A DNA stretch of 5,472 bases. Source: a bacterium. Its GTDB lineage: Bacteria > Patescibacteriota > Minisyncoccia > Phycocordibacterales > Phycocordibacteraceae. Position 1 is the first letter of the stretch; the number at the start of each line of letters is the position of its first letter. Location of the stretch: NCBI GenBank assembly GCA_021813835.1, contig JAKAJJ010000040.1, forward strand, positions 1-5,472, read 5' to 3'. The position numbers and the translations under genes were made by a program. Positions 1 to 5,472 of this stretch are shown in pieces. Under the pieces are notes generated by a model. That model saw only the letters and a program-made list of their open reading frames with translations, searched no databases and was not told the DNA's origin.

Positions 1-570
1 ATCTCCCACGGCGAAGCGGCGGCGAAGATCGGCAAAAGCCGCGAGTACGTGTCGAATTCGCTCCGCCTCCTCTCCCTGCCCGAGCACATGCAGAGCGCCA
101 TCGTCGGGAAAGAGATAAGCGAGGGCCACGCCCGGACCCTGCTTGCCTTGAACGACCGCCCCGAAGAGCGCGAAACCCTCTTCAAAGAAATAATCCTGAA
201 GCGCCTGCCCGTGCGCGCCGCCGAGCGCATCGCGCGCTCCATCGCGCAGGAACGGGTGCGCAAGTACCACCGCAAAACTCCCGAAATGGCGGAACTCGAA
301 AAGTCCCTCACCGAAGCGCTCGGGACGCGCGTCATCATCGAAGCCGGCGTCGAAGGCGGCCGGCTCCTCATCGACTTCTTCTCGCCGGACGATCTCTCGC
401 AGCTCGTCGCCGCGCTCGCCGCGCGCGGTAACGGCGCGGGCGCTTCCGAAGCGACCGCGCCGGCCGCCTATCCGAATACGACCCAGCTCTCCGACGATCC
501 GGTGCCGCCCCCCGCCCCCGAGGAACCGCCCGACGACGACCTGTATTCGGTCAGCGCCTTCACCGTCTAG
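1..570 (+). CDS. parB: Chromosome partition protein ParB (Spo0J family), 3' part, truncated at the window edge
   Basis: The reading frame is open from base 1, so the GTG at 49 is an internal valine codon and not a start; 189 residues are visible. Residues 3-24 match the ParB helix-turn-helix, with the typical GKSREYVSN and LRLLSLP strings. Residues 42-50 (GHARTLLAL) are another family hallmark. Residues 94-142 resemble the C-terminal dimerisation domain (LGTRVIIEAG, then LLIDFFSPDDLSQLV). In the family, ParB binds parS sites near the origin and works with ParA in chromosome segregation; the missing N-terminus would hold the CTP-binding domain. After residue 142 comes an atypical tail of about 47 residues, rich in Ala, Pro and Asp/Glu and ending DDDLYSVSAFTV. 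parA may lie upstream, outside the window. The gene runs convergently into rsh and the stop codons overlap. The family call is secure; the function of the tail is unknown. Confidence 0.93.
   Translation: MSHGEAAAKIGKSREYVSNSLRLLSLPEHMQSAIVGKEISEGHARTLLALNDRPEERETLFKEIILKRLPVRAAERIARSIAQERVRKYHRKTPEMAELEKSLTEALGTRVIIEAGVEGGRLLIDFFSPDDLSQLVAALAARGNGAGASEATAPAAYPNTTQLSDDPVPPPAPEEPPDDDLYSVSAFTV
567..570. other. CTAG palindrome giving the stop codons of both convergent genes
   Basis: On the + strand TAG at 568-570 ends parB. On the - strand the complement of 567-569 is also TAG and ends rsh. The two coding regions therefore overlap by 4 bp and have no intergenic space. No hairpin followed by a T-run is visible on either side, so transcription from each gene probably extends into the other. 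Confidence 0.95.
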
Positions 571-2141
571 CGGGCCCTCATCCGCCGGCGCTGCCGGGAA
601 AGTTCCCCGAGGCCGAGCGCCGCGCGAATTTGCTTGCGCGCCAAGGACGTCTTCGCGTATTCAAGCCACTTCGACGACGGATGCGCCGATTCGCGCCGCA
701 GTATTTCCACGACGTCGCCGTTGCTGAGCGCGGTATCGAAGGAGACCAGCTTGCCGTTCACCTTCGCGCCCTGCAGGTGGTTCCCGAGGTCGGTATGTAT
801 CGCGTAGGCGAAATCGATCGGGGTCGAGGCGGCCGGGAGGTCGACGACGTCGCCCTGCGGCGTGAACACGAAGACGCGGTGCGAGAAAAAATCCTCCTTG
901 AGCCCCTCGACGAATTCCTCGGAGCCCGCGACCTCGCTGTGCGCCTCGACGAGTTCGGCGAGCCACGGCGGCACGGGAGCGGCGTCCTTCGTCCTGCCGG
1001 CGCCTTTCGACACCTTCATCAGCGACGGGATGAGCGAGCGTATCCAGGAGAACGAGAGCGACGAGAACCGCCTCTTCTGGGCGTCTTTTTCCAGTTTTTC
1101 GATCCCTTTCCCGAGCTGCTTGTAGGACATATGCGACGCGATGCCGAATTGCGCGCGCCGGTGCATCTCCTCGGTGCGGATCTGGATCTCGACGATGCCC
1201 GCCTCGGGAGTCACGACCGTCGTGTGGAGCGACTGGTAGCCGTTGGGCTTCGGAAACGAGATGTAATCCTTGAATTCGCCCGGCAGGGGCTTGTAGAGGG
1301 CGTGCGCGGCGCCGAGCGCGGCATAGCAGTCCGCGATAGCCGGAACGATGATGCGCAGGGCGGCGATGTCATGGATGCGGGTGATGTCGTCGTCCTTGCG
1401 CTTCAGCTTCTGGTGCAAGCTCCACAGCCCTTTGATGCGGATGTCGGTCCGGAACGCGGCGAGGCCCTTTTTCGCGAGCTCGCGCTGGAGCTCCTTCTGG
1501 ACGCTCGCGAGCCCCGTTTCGGTCTCTTTCGTCTTCAGTTTGCGCAATTCGGCGGTGTGCGCCGCGGCGTCCGGATCGACGAACGGGAACGCGAGATCCT
1601 CGAGATCGCTCTTCATCTTGCCCATCCCGAGGCGGTCGGCGATGGGAGCGTAGATCTCGAGCGTCTCGAGCGCGATGCGCCGGCGCTTGTGCGCGGGCAC
1701 GTGCTCGAGGGTCTGCATATTGTGGTAGCGGTCCGCGAGCTTCACGATGAGCACCCGGATGTCGCTCGCGGTGGCGATGAGGAGCCGGCGGAGCGATTCG
1801 GCGTGGCGCTCGGCGCCGCGGTACTTGTGCGTGCCGAGCTTCGTCACGCCGTCGACGATGAACAGGAGCTCTTTCCCGAACTCCTTCTCGACTTCTTCGC
1901 GCGGGATGCAGCCGTCCTCGACGGCGTCGTGGAGGAGGCCGGCGGCCACCGTCGTCGCGTCCATCCCGTACTCCGCGAGCACTTTCGCGACCGCGGACGG
2001 ATGGACGAAATAGGGCTCGCCCGAGTAGCGCGTGTGCGCCGCGTGCGCTTTCTTCGAGAATTCGTAGGCCTTTTCGACGAATGCGCTTTCCTCGGCGGAC
2101 GGCGCCGTCATCGTACCGACGATGTCCTTGGCCGTCGTCAT
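567..2141 (-). CDS. Short RSH-family (p)ppGpp synthetase/hydrolase (HD + synthetase + TGS, no ACT)
   Basis: This 524-residue protein is a RelA/SpoT homologue making and degrading the alarmone (p)ppGpp. The HD hydrolase domain (about 20-190) keeps the metal and catalytic set: H47, H71-D72, E75-D76, D137 and N141, in the motifs GEPYFVHP, LLHDAVED and KLADRYHNM. The synthetase domain (about 225-345) has R235/K237, S241, D258, R263, YQSLHTT (302-308) and EIQIRT (319-324). Where bifunctional enzymes carry RXKD and RelA carries EXDD, this one reads EFKD (289-292). A linker of about 80 residues leads to a TGS domain (about 421-483, FAYAIHT with H449). The protein ends about 40 residues later, so the helical, zinc-finger and ACT regions of full-length enzymes (usually over 700 residues) are absent. 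By motif it should be bifunctional. The start is the upstream ATG; a second in-frame ATG lies at 2109-2111, with AAGGA about 12 nt ahead of it. It lies 25 bp after topA. Confidence 0.93.
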   Translation of the reverse strand: MTTAKDIVGTMTAPSAEESAFVEKAYEFSKKAHAAHTRYSGEPYFVHPSAVAKVLAEYGMDATTVAAGLLHDAVEDGCIPREEVEKEFGKELLFIVDGVTKLGTHKYRGAERHAESLRRLLIATASDIRVLIVKLADRYHNMQTLEHVPAHKRRRIALETLEIYAPIADRLGMGKMKSDLEDLAFPFVDPDAAAHTAELRKLKTKETETGLASVQKELQRELAKKGLAAFRTDIRIKGLWSLHQKLKRKDDDITRIHDIAALRIIVPAIADCYAALGAAHALYKPLPGEFKDYISFPKPNGYQSLHTTVVTPEAGIVEIQIRTEEMHRRAQFGIASHMSYKQLGKGIEKLEKDAQKRRFSSLSFSWIRSLIPSLMKVSKGAGRTKDAAPVPPWLAELVEAHSEVAGSEEFVEGLKEDFFSHRVFVFTPQGDVVDLPAASTPIDFAYAIHTDLGNHLQGAKVNGKLVSFDTALSNGDVVEILRRESAHPSSKWLEYAKTSLARKQIRAALGLGELSRQRRRMRAR

Positions 2142-2149
2142 AGGCGTCC

Positions 2150-2155
2150 ACTATA
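2150..2155 (-). promoter_or_regulatory. Possible -10 box (TATAGT) for a leaderless rsh transcript
   Basis: The - strand reads TATAGT, one mismatch from TATAAT and matching TANNNT. Eight bases separate it from the rsh ATG, so a transcript started at the usual distance would begin at or next to the start codon. The spacer GGACGCCT offers only a weak Shine-Dalgarno match. No convincing -35 hexamer is seen (TATCTG lies 17 bp upstream). Read-through from topA remains equally possible. Confidence 0.3.
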
Positions 2156-2166
2156 CGCCCGGCCCG

Positions 2167-4518
2167 TCATTTCAGATAGTCCGCGGCGATCTCCGGCGTA
2201 AGCGCCCCGGGCGCGGGCGCCTCGGGCAGGTAGATGCGCCGCAGCCCTTTCTTCAAAAAATACCCCTGCTTCGATTTGTAGAGCGTGAGCGGCTTGCCGG
2301 TTTTCGGATGCGCGCCGAGCTCGCGGACGACCTCGACGCCCTTGGGCGGCCGCTTCGGCTCCGCGAGGAGCGCGAGCGCCTCGTCGAGCGTGATCGTGTA
2401 CGGGTCGCCCTTCTTGAGGGAGCGGAATTCGCCGTCGCTGCCGACGTAGGGCCCGAAGCGGCCCGTCGACGCGATGACGGGCTTGCCGGTCGAGGGGTGC
2501 GCGCCGAGCTCCCGCGGCAGGGACAGGTACGTCACCGCGTCGGCGAGCGTTACGCGCGCCGGGTCGACGCCCGGCGGGATGCTCGCGCGCTTCGCCGCCT
2601 TCTTCGGGCGGCCGCGCTTCTTCGGAGCGCTCGCCGCGGCCTCCGGAAGCTCCATCTCGACGTAGGGCCCGAAGCGCCCGTTCTTCACGTAGATCGGCGC
2701 GCCGGTCTCGGGGTGCGCGCCGAGCGGCTCGTCGTTCTTGAGTTCCGCGCCCGCTTCCGTCCGCGCCCCGAGGCAGTCGGGATAGCGCTTGCAGCTCATG
2801 AAGACGCCGCCGCGGCCGAGCTTGTACTCCATCGGGCCTCCGCACGCGGGGCAGGGAAATTCTTTCGGCGCGTCGCCGAGAGAGGTCGCCTTCGGGAGCT
2901 TGTCTTTGGCGCGGACGGCCTTTTCGAAGGGCGCGTAGAAGTCCGCGAGCGTCTCCGTGTACCCGCGCTCGCCGCGCGCGATCTCGTCGAGCTCGTTCTC
3001 CATTTCCGCGGTGAACGTGTCGCTCACATAGGTCGGGAAATGCTCCTCGAGCCAGCCGGAAACGACCATCCCGGTCGCCGTCGGCCGGAGCGCGCGGCCC
3101 GTCTTTTCGACGTAGCCGCGGTCCTGGATGGTTTTCATAATGGAGGCGTACGTCGAGGGCCGGCCGATGCCGCGCCTCTCGAGCTCCTTGACGAGGCCCG
3201 CTTCGGTATAGCGGTTCGGCGGTTCGGTCTGCTTTTCCTCGGCGAGGAGGGAAAGGAGGGCGAGCGCGTCGCCCCGGGCGACCTTCGGCAGCTCGACGTC
3301 CTCGCCGCGCGCGGCCCCGTCGAGCGCGAGCCACCCGGGGAAGAGCGTGCGCGAGCCGCTCGCGGCGAACGCGGGGATGCCCGCATCGGCTTTCGCCTCG
3401 ATGCTCGTGCGCAGGACGCGCGCCGCGGCCATCTGCGAAGCGAGCGCGCGCACGCGGATGAGTCCGTAGAGCCGCTCCTCGTCGGACGCCGCGCCCGCCG
3501 CACGGGCGCGGCTCGGGTCGGTCGGCCGGATGGCCTCGTGCGCTTCCTGCGCGTTCTTGCTCGCGGTCTTGTAGGCGCGCACGCGCACGTAGTCCTTTCC
3601 GAATTCCTTTTCCACGACGTTCGCCATCTTCGCCACGGCCTCCTGCGCGAGATGCACCGAGTCGGTGCGCATATAGGTGATGTGGCCGGCTTCGTACAGT
3701 TTCTGCGCGGCGCGCATCGTGCGCGACGGCGCGAAGCCGAGGCGGGTGGATGCCGCCTGCTGCAGGGTCGAGGTGGTGAACGGCGGGCGCGGGTTGCGCT
3801 CCTCCGCTTTTTCGGACACGTCGGCGACCTTCCAAGCCGCCGTGCGCCCGAGACGCACGATGCGCTCGGCCTCTTCTCGGGTCGCGGGTTCTTCCGTACA
3901 GGCGGCCTTCAGCTCGCCCGCCCCCGCCTTGAAAAGCGCCTCGAGGAGGAAATACGTTTCCGGGACGAAAGCCGTGATCTCGCGCTCGCGCTCCGCGAGG
4001 ATGCGCAGCGCGGGCGATTGCACCCGGCCTGCAGACAATCCATATCTCACTTTTTTCCAAATCAAGCCAGACAGGTCGTAACCCACGATGCGGTCGAGGA
4101 CGCGGCGCGCTTCCTGCGCGCGCCGCAGGTGCTCGTCGATGCCGCGCGGGTGGGCGAGCGCCTCGTCGATGGCGCTTTTGGTTATTTCGTGGAACACGAC
4201 GCGCTTCGGGTTCGTGAGGCCGGCGGCTTCCTTGATGTGCCAGGCGATGGCCTCGCCCTCGCGGTCCGGGTCGGTCGCGAGGTATACCGCGCCGGCGGTC
4301 TTCGCGGCGCGCTTTATTTTCTCGATGATCTCGCGCTTCTCGGCGGGCACCACGTAGCGCGGCACGAAGCCGTCCTCGATATCGACGGCGTCGCGGTTGC
4401 TTTTGGGCAGGTCGCGGACGTGCCCCACCGAGGCGAGGACGTGGTAGTCCTTGCCCAGATAATGCCCGATGGTTCTCGCCTTGGTCGGCGATTCGACGAT
4501 AAGCAGTTTCGCGCTCAC
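2167..4518 (-). CDS. topA: DNA topoisomerase I (type IA)
   Basis: This 783-residue type IA topoisomerase relaxes negative supercoils by cutting one strand through a phosphotyrosine link. The N-terminal Toprim domain (about 1-140) has E9 in VESPTKA and the metal-binding DPDREGE (D83, D85, E87). GLSAGRVQSPALR (160-172) follows. The active tyrosine is Y282 in ITYMRTDS, with R284 beside it, and HEAIRPT (327-333) and RRGIGRPSTYASI (448-460) are also family motifs. One tetracysteine zinc finger follows (C556, C559, C576, C582). Three C-terminal repeats then begin LGAHPxTGxP near residues 599, 671 and 734; an AT-hook-like KKRGRPKK (633-640) lies between the first two. The GTG start is chosen because SAKLLIVESPTKA is the usual N-terminus; the site ahead of it (GAGTGAAGC) is a poor ribosome binding site. 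It lies 32 bp after the EEP gene. Residues 150-167 use unusually A/T-ended codons. Confidence 0.97.
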   Translation of the reverse strand: MSAKLLIVESPTKARTIGHYLGKDYHVLASVGHVRDLPKSNRDAVDIEDGFVPRYVVPAEKREIIEKIKRAAKTAGAVYLATDPDREGEAIAWHIKEAAGLTNPKRVVFHEITKSAIDEALAHPRGIDEHLRRAQEARRVLDRIVGYDLSGLIWKKVRYGLSAGRVQSPALRILAEREREITAFVPETYFLLEALFKAGAGELKAACTEEPATREEAERIVRLGRTAAWKVADVSEKAEERNPRPPFTTSTLQQAASTRLGFAPSRTMRAAQKLYEAGHITYMRTDSVHLAQEAVAKMANVVEKEFGKDYVRVRAYKTASKNAQEAHEAIRPTDPSRARAAGAASDEERLYGLIRVRALASQMAAARVLRTSIEAKADAGIPAFAASGSRTLFPGWLALDGAARGEDVELPKVARGDALALLSLLAEEKQTEPPNRYTEAGLVKELERRGIGRPSTYASIMKTIQDRGYVEKTGRALRPTATGMVVSGWLEEHFPTYVSDTFTAEMENELDEIARGERGYTETLADFYAPFEKAVRAKDKLPKATSLGDAPKEFPCPACGGPMEYKLGRGGVFMSCKRYPDCLGARTEAGAELKNDEPLGAHPETGAPIYVKNGRFGPYVEMELPEAAASAPKKRGRPKKAAKRASIPPGVDPARVTLADAVTYLSLPRELGAHPSTGKPVIASTGRFGPYVGSDGEFRSLKKGDPYTITLDEALALLAEPKRPPKGVEVVRELGAHPKTGKPLTLYKSKQGYFLKKGLRRIYLPEAPAPGALTPEIAADYLK
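2442..2676 (-). repeat. 19-bp direct repeat within the topA C-terminal repeats
   Basis: The + strand string cgacgtagggcccgaagcg occurs identically at 2442-2460 and 2658-2676. On the - strand both copies encode the RFGPYV core of the first and second C-terminal repeats. The third repeat (from about 2319 down) has QGYF at this place and lacks the identical DNA. Surrounding bases differ, so conserved protein sequence with shared codon choice is enough to explain it, though duplication or gene conversion is possible. Confidence 0.8.
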
Positions 4519-4550
4519 GCTTCACTCATAACGCGCGTACCTATCTGCGG

Positions 4551-5321
4551 TCAAGCGATGTCGACGCGTATCGGGTGGTGGTCGGAGCCGAAGCGCGCGG
4601 GAATGACCTCCGCATTCCGTATCGAGAACGAGCGCGAGACGAGGATGTGATCGAGCTGGGAACGCGAGAGCGCGTGCGTGCGGCTCCCGCGCAGCGGATT
4701 CTCGAGTCCGTGCTCGACGAAGCGCGCTTCGATGCGCGTGCGCTCGCGGCGGGCGAGCGCGGCGTCGGACACGCGGCCGCCGAGGAGCCAATTCAATGGC
4801 GTGATATGCGGCGCTTCGAGGATGTTGAAATCGCCGCAGACGACGATCGGCTTCGCGCCGCCGCGCTCCGCAAGCGCCGCTTCGAACTCCTCGGCCCGAA
4901 TGCGCGGGTGGGCGAGGACGAGGTGGAGGTTGAAAACGCGCACGAGCCCTGCCGGCGTCTCGATATCGGCGAAGAACCCGCCGCGCTCCGCTATTTTCGA
5001 AAAATGAAAGGGGCGCATCATACGCACGAAGAAGCGGGTCCGCAGGGGCAGGGTCGGCCAGTAGTCGGGGAAGGTAACGCGCCCTTCGCCGCGGATCGGG
5101 TAGCGCGAGAGGATGACGAGGTGATTGCGCGTCGGTTCCTTGAAGAGCCGGACGACGTCAGTGGTATGCGCTACGGATACGGGAAGGGTTTTCAGGCGCT
5201 CGAGGAAAGAGTCGGGCACCTCCTGCAGGCAGAAAACGTCGAAAGCGCTCTCCGCGATGAACGAAAACGCGCGCTCCGGCTCGGCGTTGCGGAAAAACAT
5301 ATTCCAGGAATAGATGGTCAT
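4551..5321 (-). CDS. Endonuclease/exonuclease/phosphatase (EEP, DNase I-like) family protein
   Basis: The 256-residue protein has the metal-dependent EEP phosphodiesterase fold. Catalytic motifs appear in the expected order: N7 in SWN, E34 in LQE, LSRYPI (71-76), H133 in FNLHLV, D164/N166 in GDFN, D224-H225 in QLDHILVS and the terminal S246-D247-H248 in GSDHHPI. All residues needed for catalysis seem present. The family includes DNase I, exonuclease III, sphingomyelinases and inositol phosphatases, so the substrate cannot be read from sequence. It is near the size of ExoIII but is not a clear XthA match. No signal peptide or membrane segment is seen, suggesting a cytoplasmic enzyme. The ATG start places the first strand and N7 correctly, although no Shine-Dalgarno site precedes it. 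It begins 6 bp after the dprA stop, so translational coupling is likely. Its position between dprA and topA suggests, without proving, a role in DNA metabolism. Confidence 0.88.
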   Translation of the reverse strand: MTIYSWNMFFRNAEPERAFSFIAESAFDVFCLQEVPDSFLERLKTLPVSVAHTTDVVRLFKEPTRNHLVILSRYPIRGEGRVTFPDYWPTLPLRTRFFVRMMRPFHFSKIAERGGFFADIETPAGLVRVFNLHLVLAHPRIRAEEFEAALAERGGAKPIVVCGDFNILEAPHITPLNWLLGGRVSDAALARRERTRIEARFVEHGLENPLRGSRTHALSRSQLDHILVSRSFSIRNAEVIPARFGSDHHPIRVDIA

Positions 5322-5327
5322 GCGAGG

Positions 5328-5472
5328 TTACGCGCGGCGCCATGCCCCGAACTCTTCTTTCGCGAGGCCCCGCAGCTCGAGCGTGGCGAGCGCGGTGAGG
5401 GTTTCGCCCGCGAGCGCCCCGGACGCGCGCAGGAGCTCGTCGCGCGTCCGGGGCGTCCCGAGGAGCTCCCAG
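5328..5472 (-). CDS. dprA: DNA processing protein DprA, C-terminal winged-helix end (partial)
   Basis: Reading the - strand inward from 5471, an open frame encodes 47 residues, starting WELLGTPRTRDELLRASG and ending EEFGAWRRA, before TAA at 5328-5330. Its pattern (a short helix, T-R-D-E-L-L, then ALATLELRGLAKEE) matches the small winged-helix domain at the DprA C-terminus, where a helix-turn-helix is followed by LxxLExxGLV. The Rossmann-like core that binds single-stranded DNA and loads RecA during natural transformation would lie beyond the window. The adjacent topA supports the call, since dprA and topA are often neighbours. The fragment is short, and another winged-helix protein cannot be excluded from these residues alone. 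A 15-bp perfect inverted repeat lies inside this stretch. Confidence 0.75.
   Translation of the reverse strand, partial: WELLGTPRTRDELLRASGALAGETLTALATLELRGLAKEEFGAWRRA
5415..5455. repeat. Perfect 15-bp GC-rich inverted repeat with 11-nt loop inside dprA
   Basis: The arms are 5415-5429 (cgccccggacgcgcg) and 5441-5455 (cgcgcgtccggggcg), exact reverse complements, with loop 5430-5440 containing the palindrome gagctc. Fourteen of the 15 pairs are G-C. Neither strand has a T-run after the second arm, so it does not look like an intrinsic terminator. It lies within the winged-helix codons, about 85-125 bases before the dprA stop. Confidence 0.9.

Noticed and set aside
49..51. GTG as the start of a complete 173-residue ParB-like protein
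   Set aside because: The frame is open upstream to base 1 and the upstream residues form the first part of the ParB helix-turn-helix, so the gene is truncated by the window edge.
585..607. Small hairpins (ccggc/gccgg and gggaa/ttccc) near the convergent gene ends as a bidirectional terminator
   Set aside because: Stems are only 5 bp, no T-run follows on either strand, and they lie in the rsh coding end.
630..2201. Open + strand frame of 523 codons antisense to rsh
   Set aside because: Same cause: Arg-rich composition, no family motif, and the - strand carries all RSH catalytic motifs in order.
3304..3315. 12-bp palindrome gccgcgcgcggc, and a similar one (cgcgagctcgcg) at 1473-1484
   Set aside because: Simple GC alternation within coding sequence; no second copy, spacing or context suggesting an operator.
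4051..4056. Run of six A (coding strand) in topA as a programmed frameshift or slippage site
   Set aside because: The frame is TGG AAA AAA GTG, which is not an X XXY YYZ site, and six A is short for transcriptional slippage. The long alternative frame is explained by base composition.
2138..4525. Alternative - strand frame of 795 codons overlapping topA
   Set aside because: Shifted-frame shadow of topA with low-complexity Arg/Gly/Ala sequence; topA motifs are all in the other frame.
2122..4650. Open + strand frame of 842 codons antisense to topA
   Set aside because: It is Arg/Ala/Glu-rich with no recognisable motif and lies exactly opposite a well-supported topA. G/C-ending codons on one strand leave few stops in the opposite frame.
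4740..4760. 8-bp perfect hairpin with 5-nt loop in the EEP gene
   Set aside because: Stems of 6-8 bp built from gcg/cgc units recur by chance in sequence this GC-rich (also near 3291-3325 and 3841-3859).
1..5472. parS sites near parB, CRISPR arrays, tRNA genes or insertion sequence ends
   Set aside because: I looked by eye on both strands and saw no TGTTTCACGTGAAACA-like site, regular spaced repeats, tRNA-like fold or transposase motif.

Overview
The window is GC-rich bacterial chromosome (about two thirds G+C by eye) and almost wholly coding. It holds one gene tail on the + strand and four genes on the - strand. TGA, TAA and TAG all act as stops, so the standard bacterial code fits. The RSH protein is short and lacks the C-terminal regulatory domains, TopA has a single zinc finger followed by C-terminal repeats, spacers are tiny and Shine-Dalgarno sites are poor. 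Together these are compatible with a GC-rich member of the Patescibacteria/CPR (Parcubacteria-like). That placement is inference; no rRNA or other marker is present.

Layout. Positions 1-570 (+) carry the 3' part of parB, a chromosome partition protein, ending in an unusual acidic, proline-rich tail. It converges on a - strand cluster read right to left: the last 47 codons of dprA (5472-5328), an endonuclease/exonuclease/phosphatase (EEP) family gene (5321-4551), topA for DNA topoisomerase I (4518-2167) and an RSH-family (p)ppGpp synthetase/hydrolase gene (2141-567). Gaps are 6, 32 and 25 bp, so the four genes probably form one operon. parB and rsh share a CTAG palindrome that supplies the stop codon on both strands, so no room is left between them for a terminator.

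Functional theme. The cluster joins DNA uptake/recombination (DprA), a phosphodiesterase or nuclease, supercoiling control (TopA) and stringent-response signalling (RSH), next to a segregation gene. dprA-topA is a common bacterial pair; here the EEP gene sits between them and rsh follows.

No new multi-gene system is evident. Points deserving a second look are a perfect 15-bp GC-rich inverted repeat inside dprA, an island of A/T-ending codons inside topA just after the Toprim domain, a hybrid EFKD motif and missing regulatory half in the RSH enzyme, a TANNNT box placed to give a leaderless rsh transcript, an AT-hook-like insert in the TopA tail, and the ParB C-terminal extension. There is no stretch over 300 bases without a gene, and I saw no RNA gene, mobile element, CRISPR array or parS-like site.
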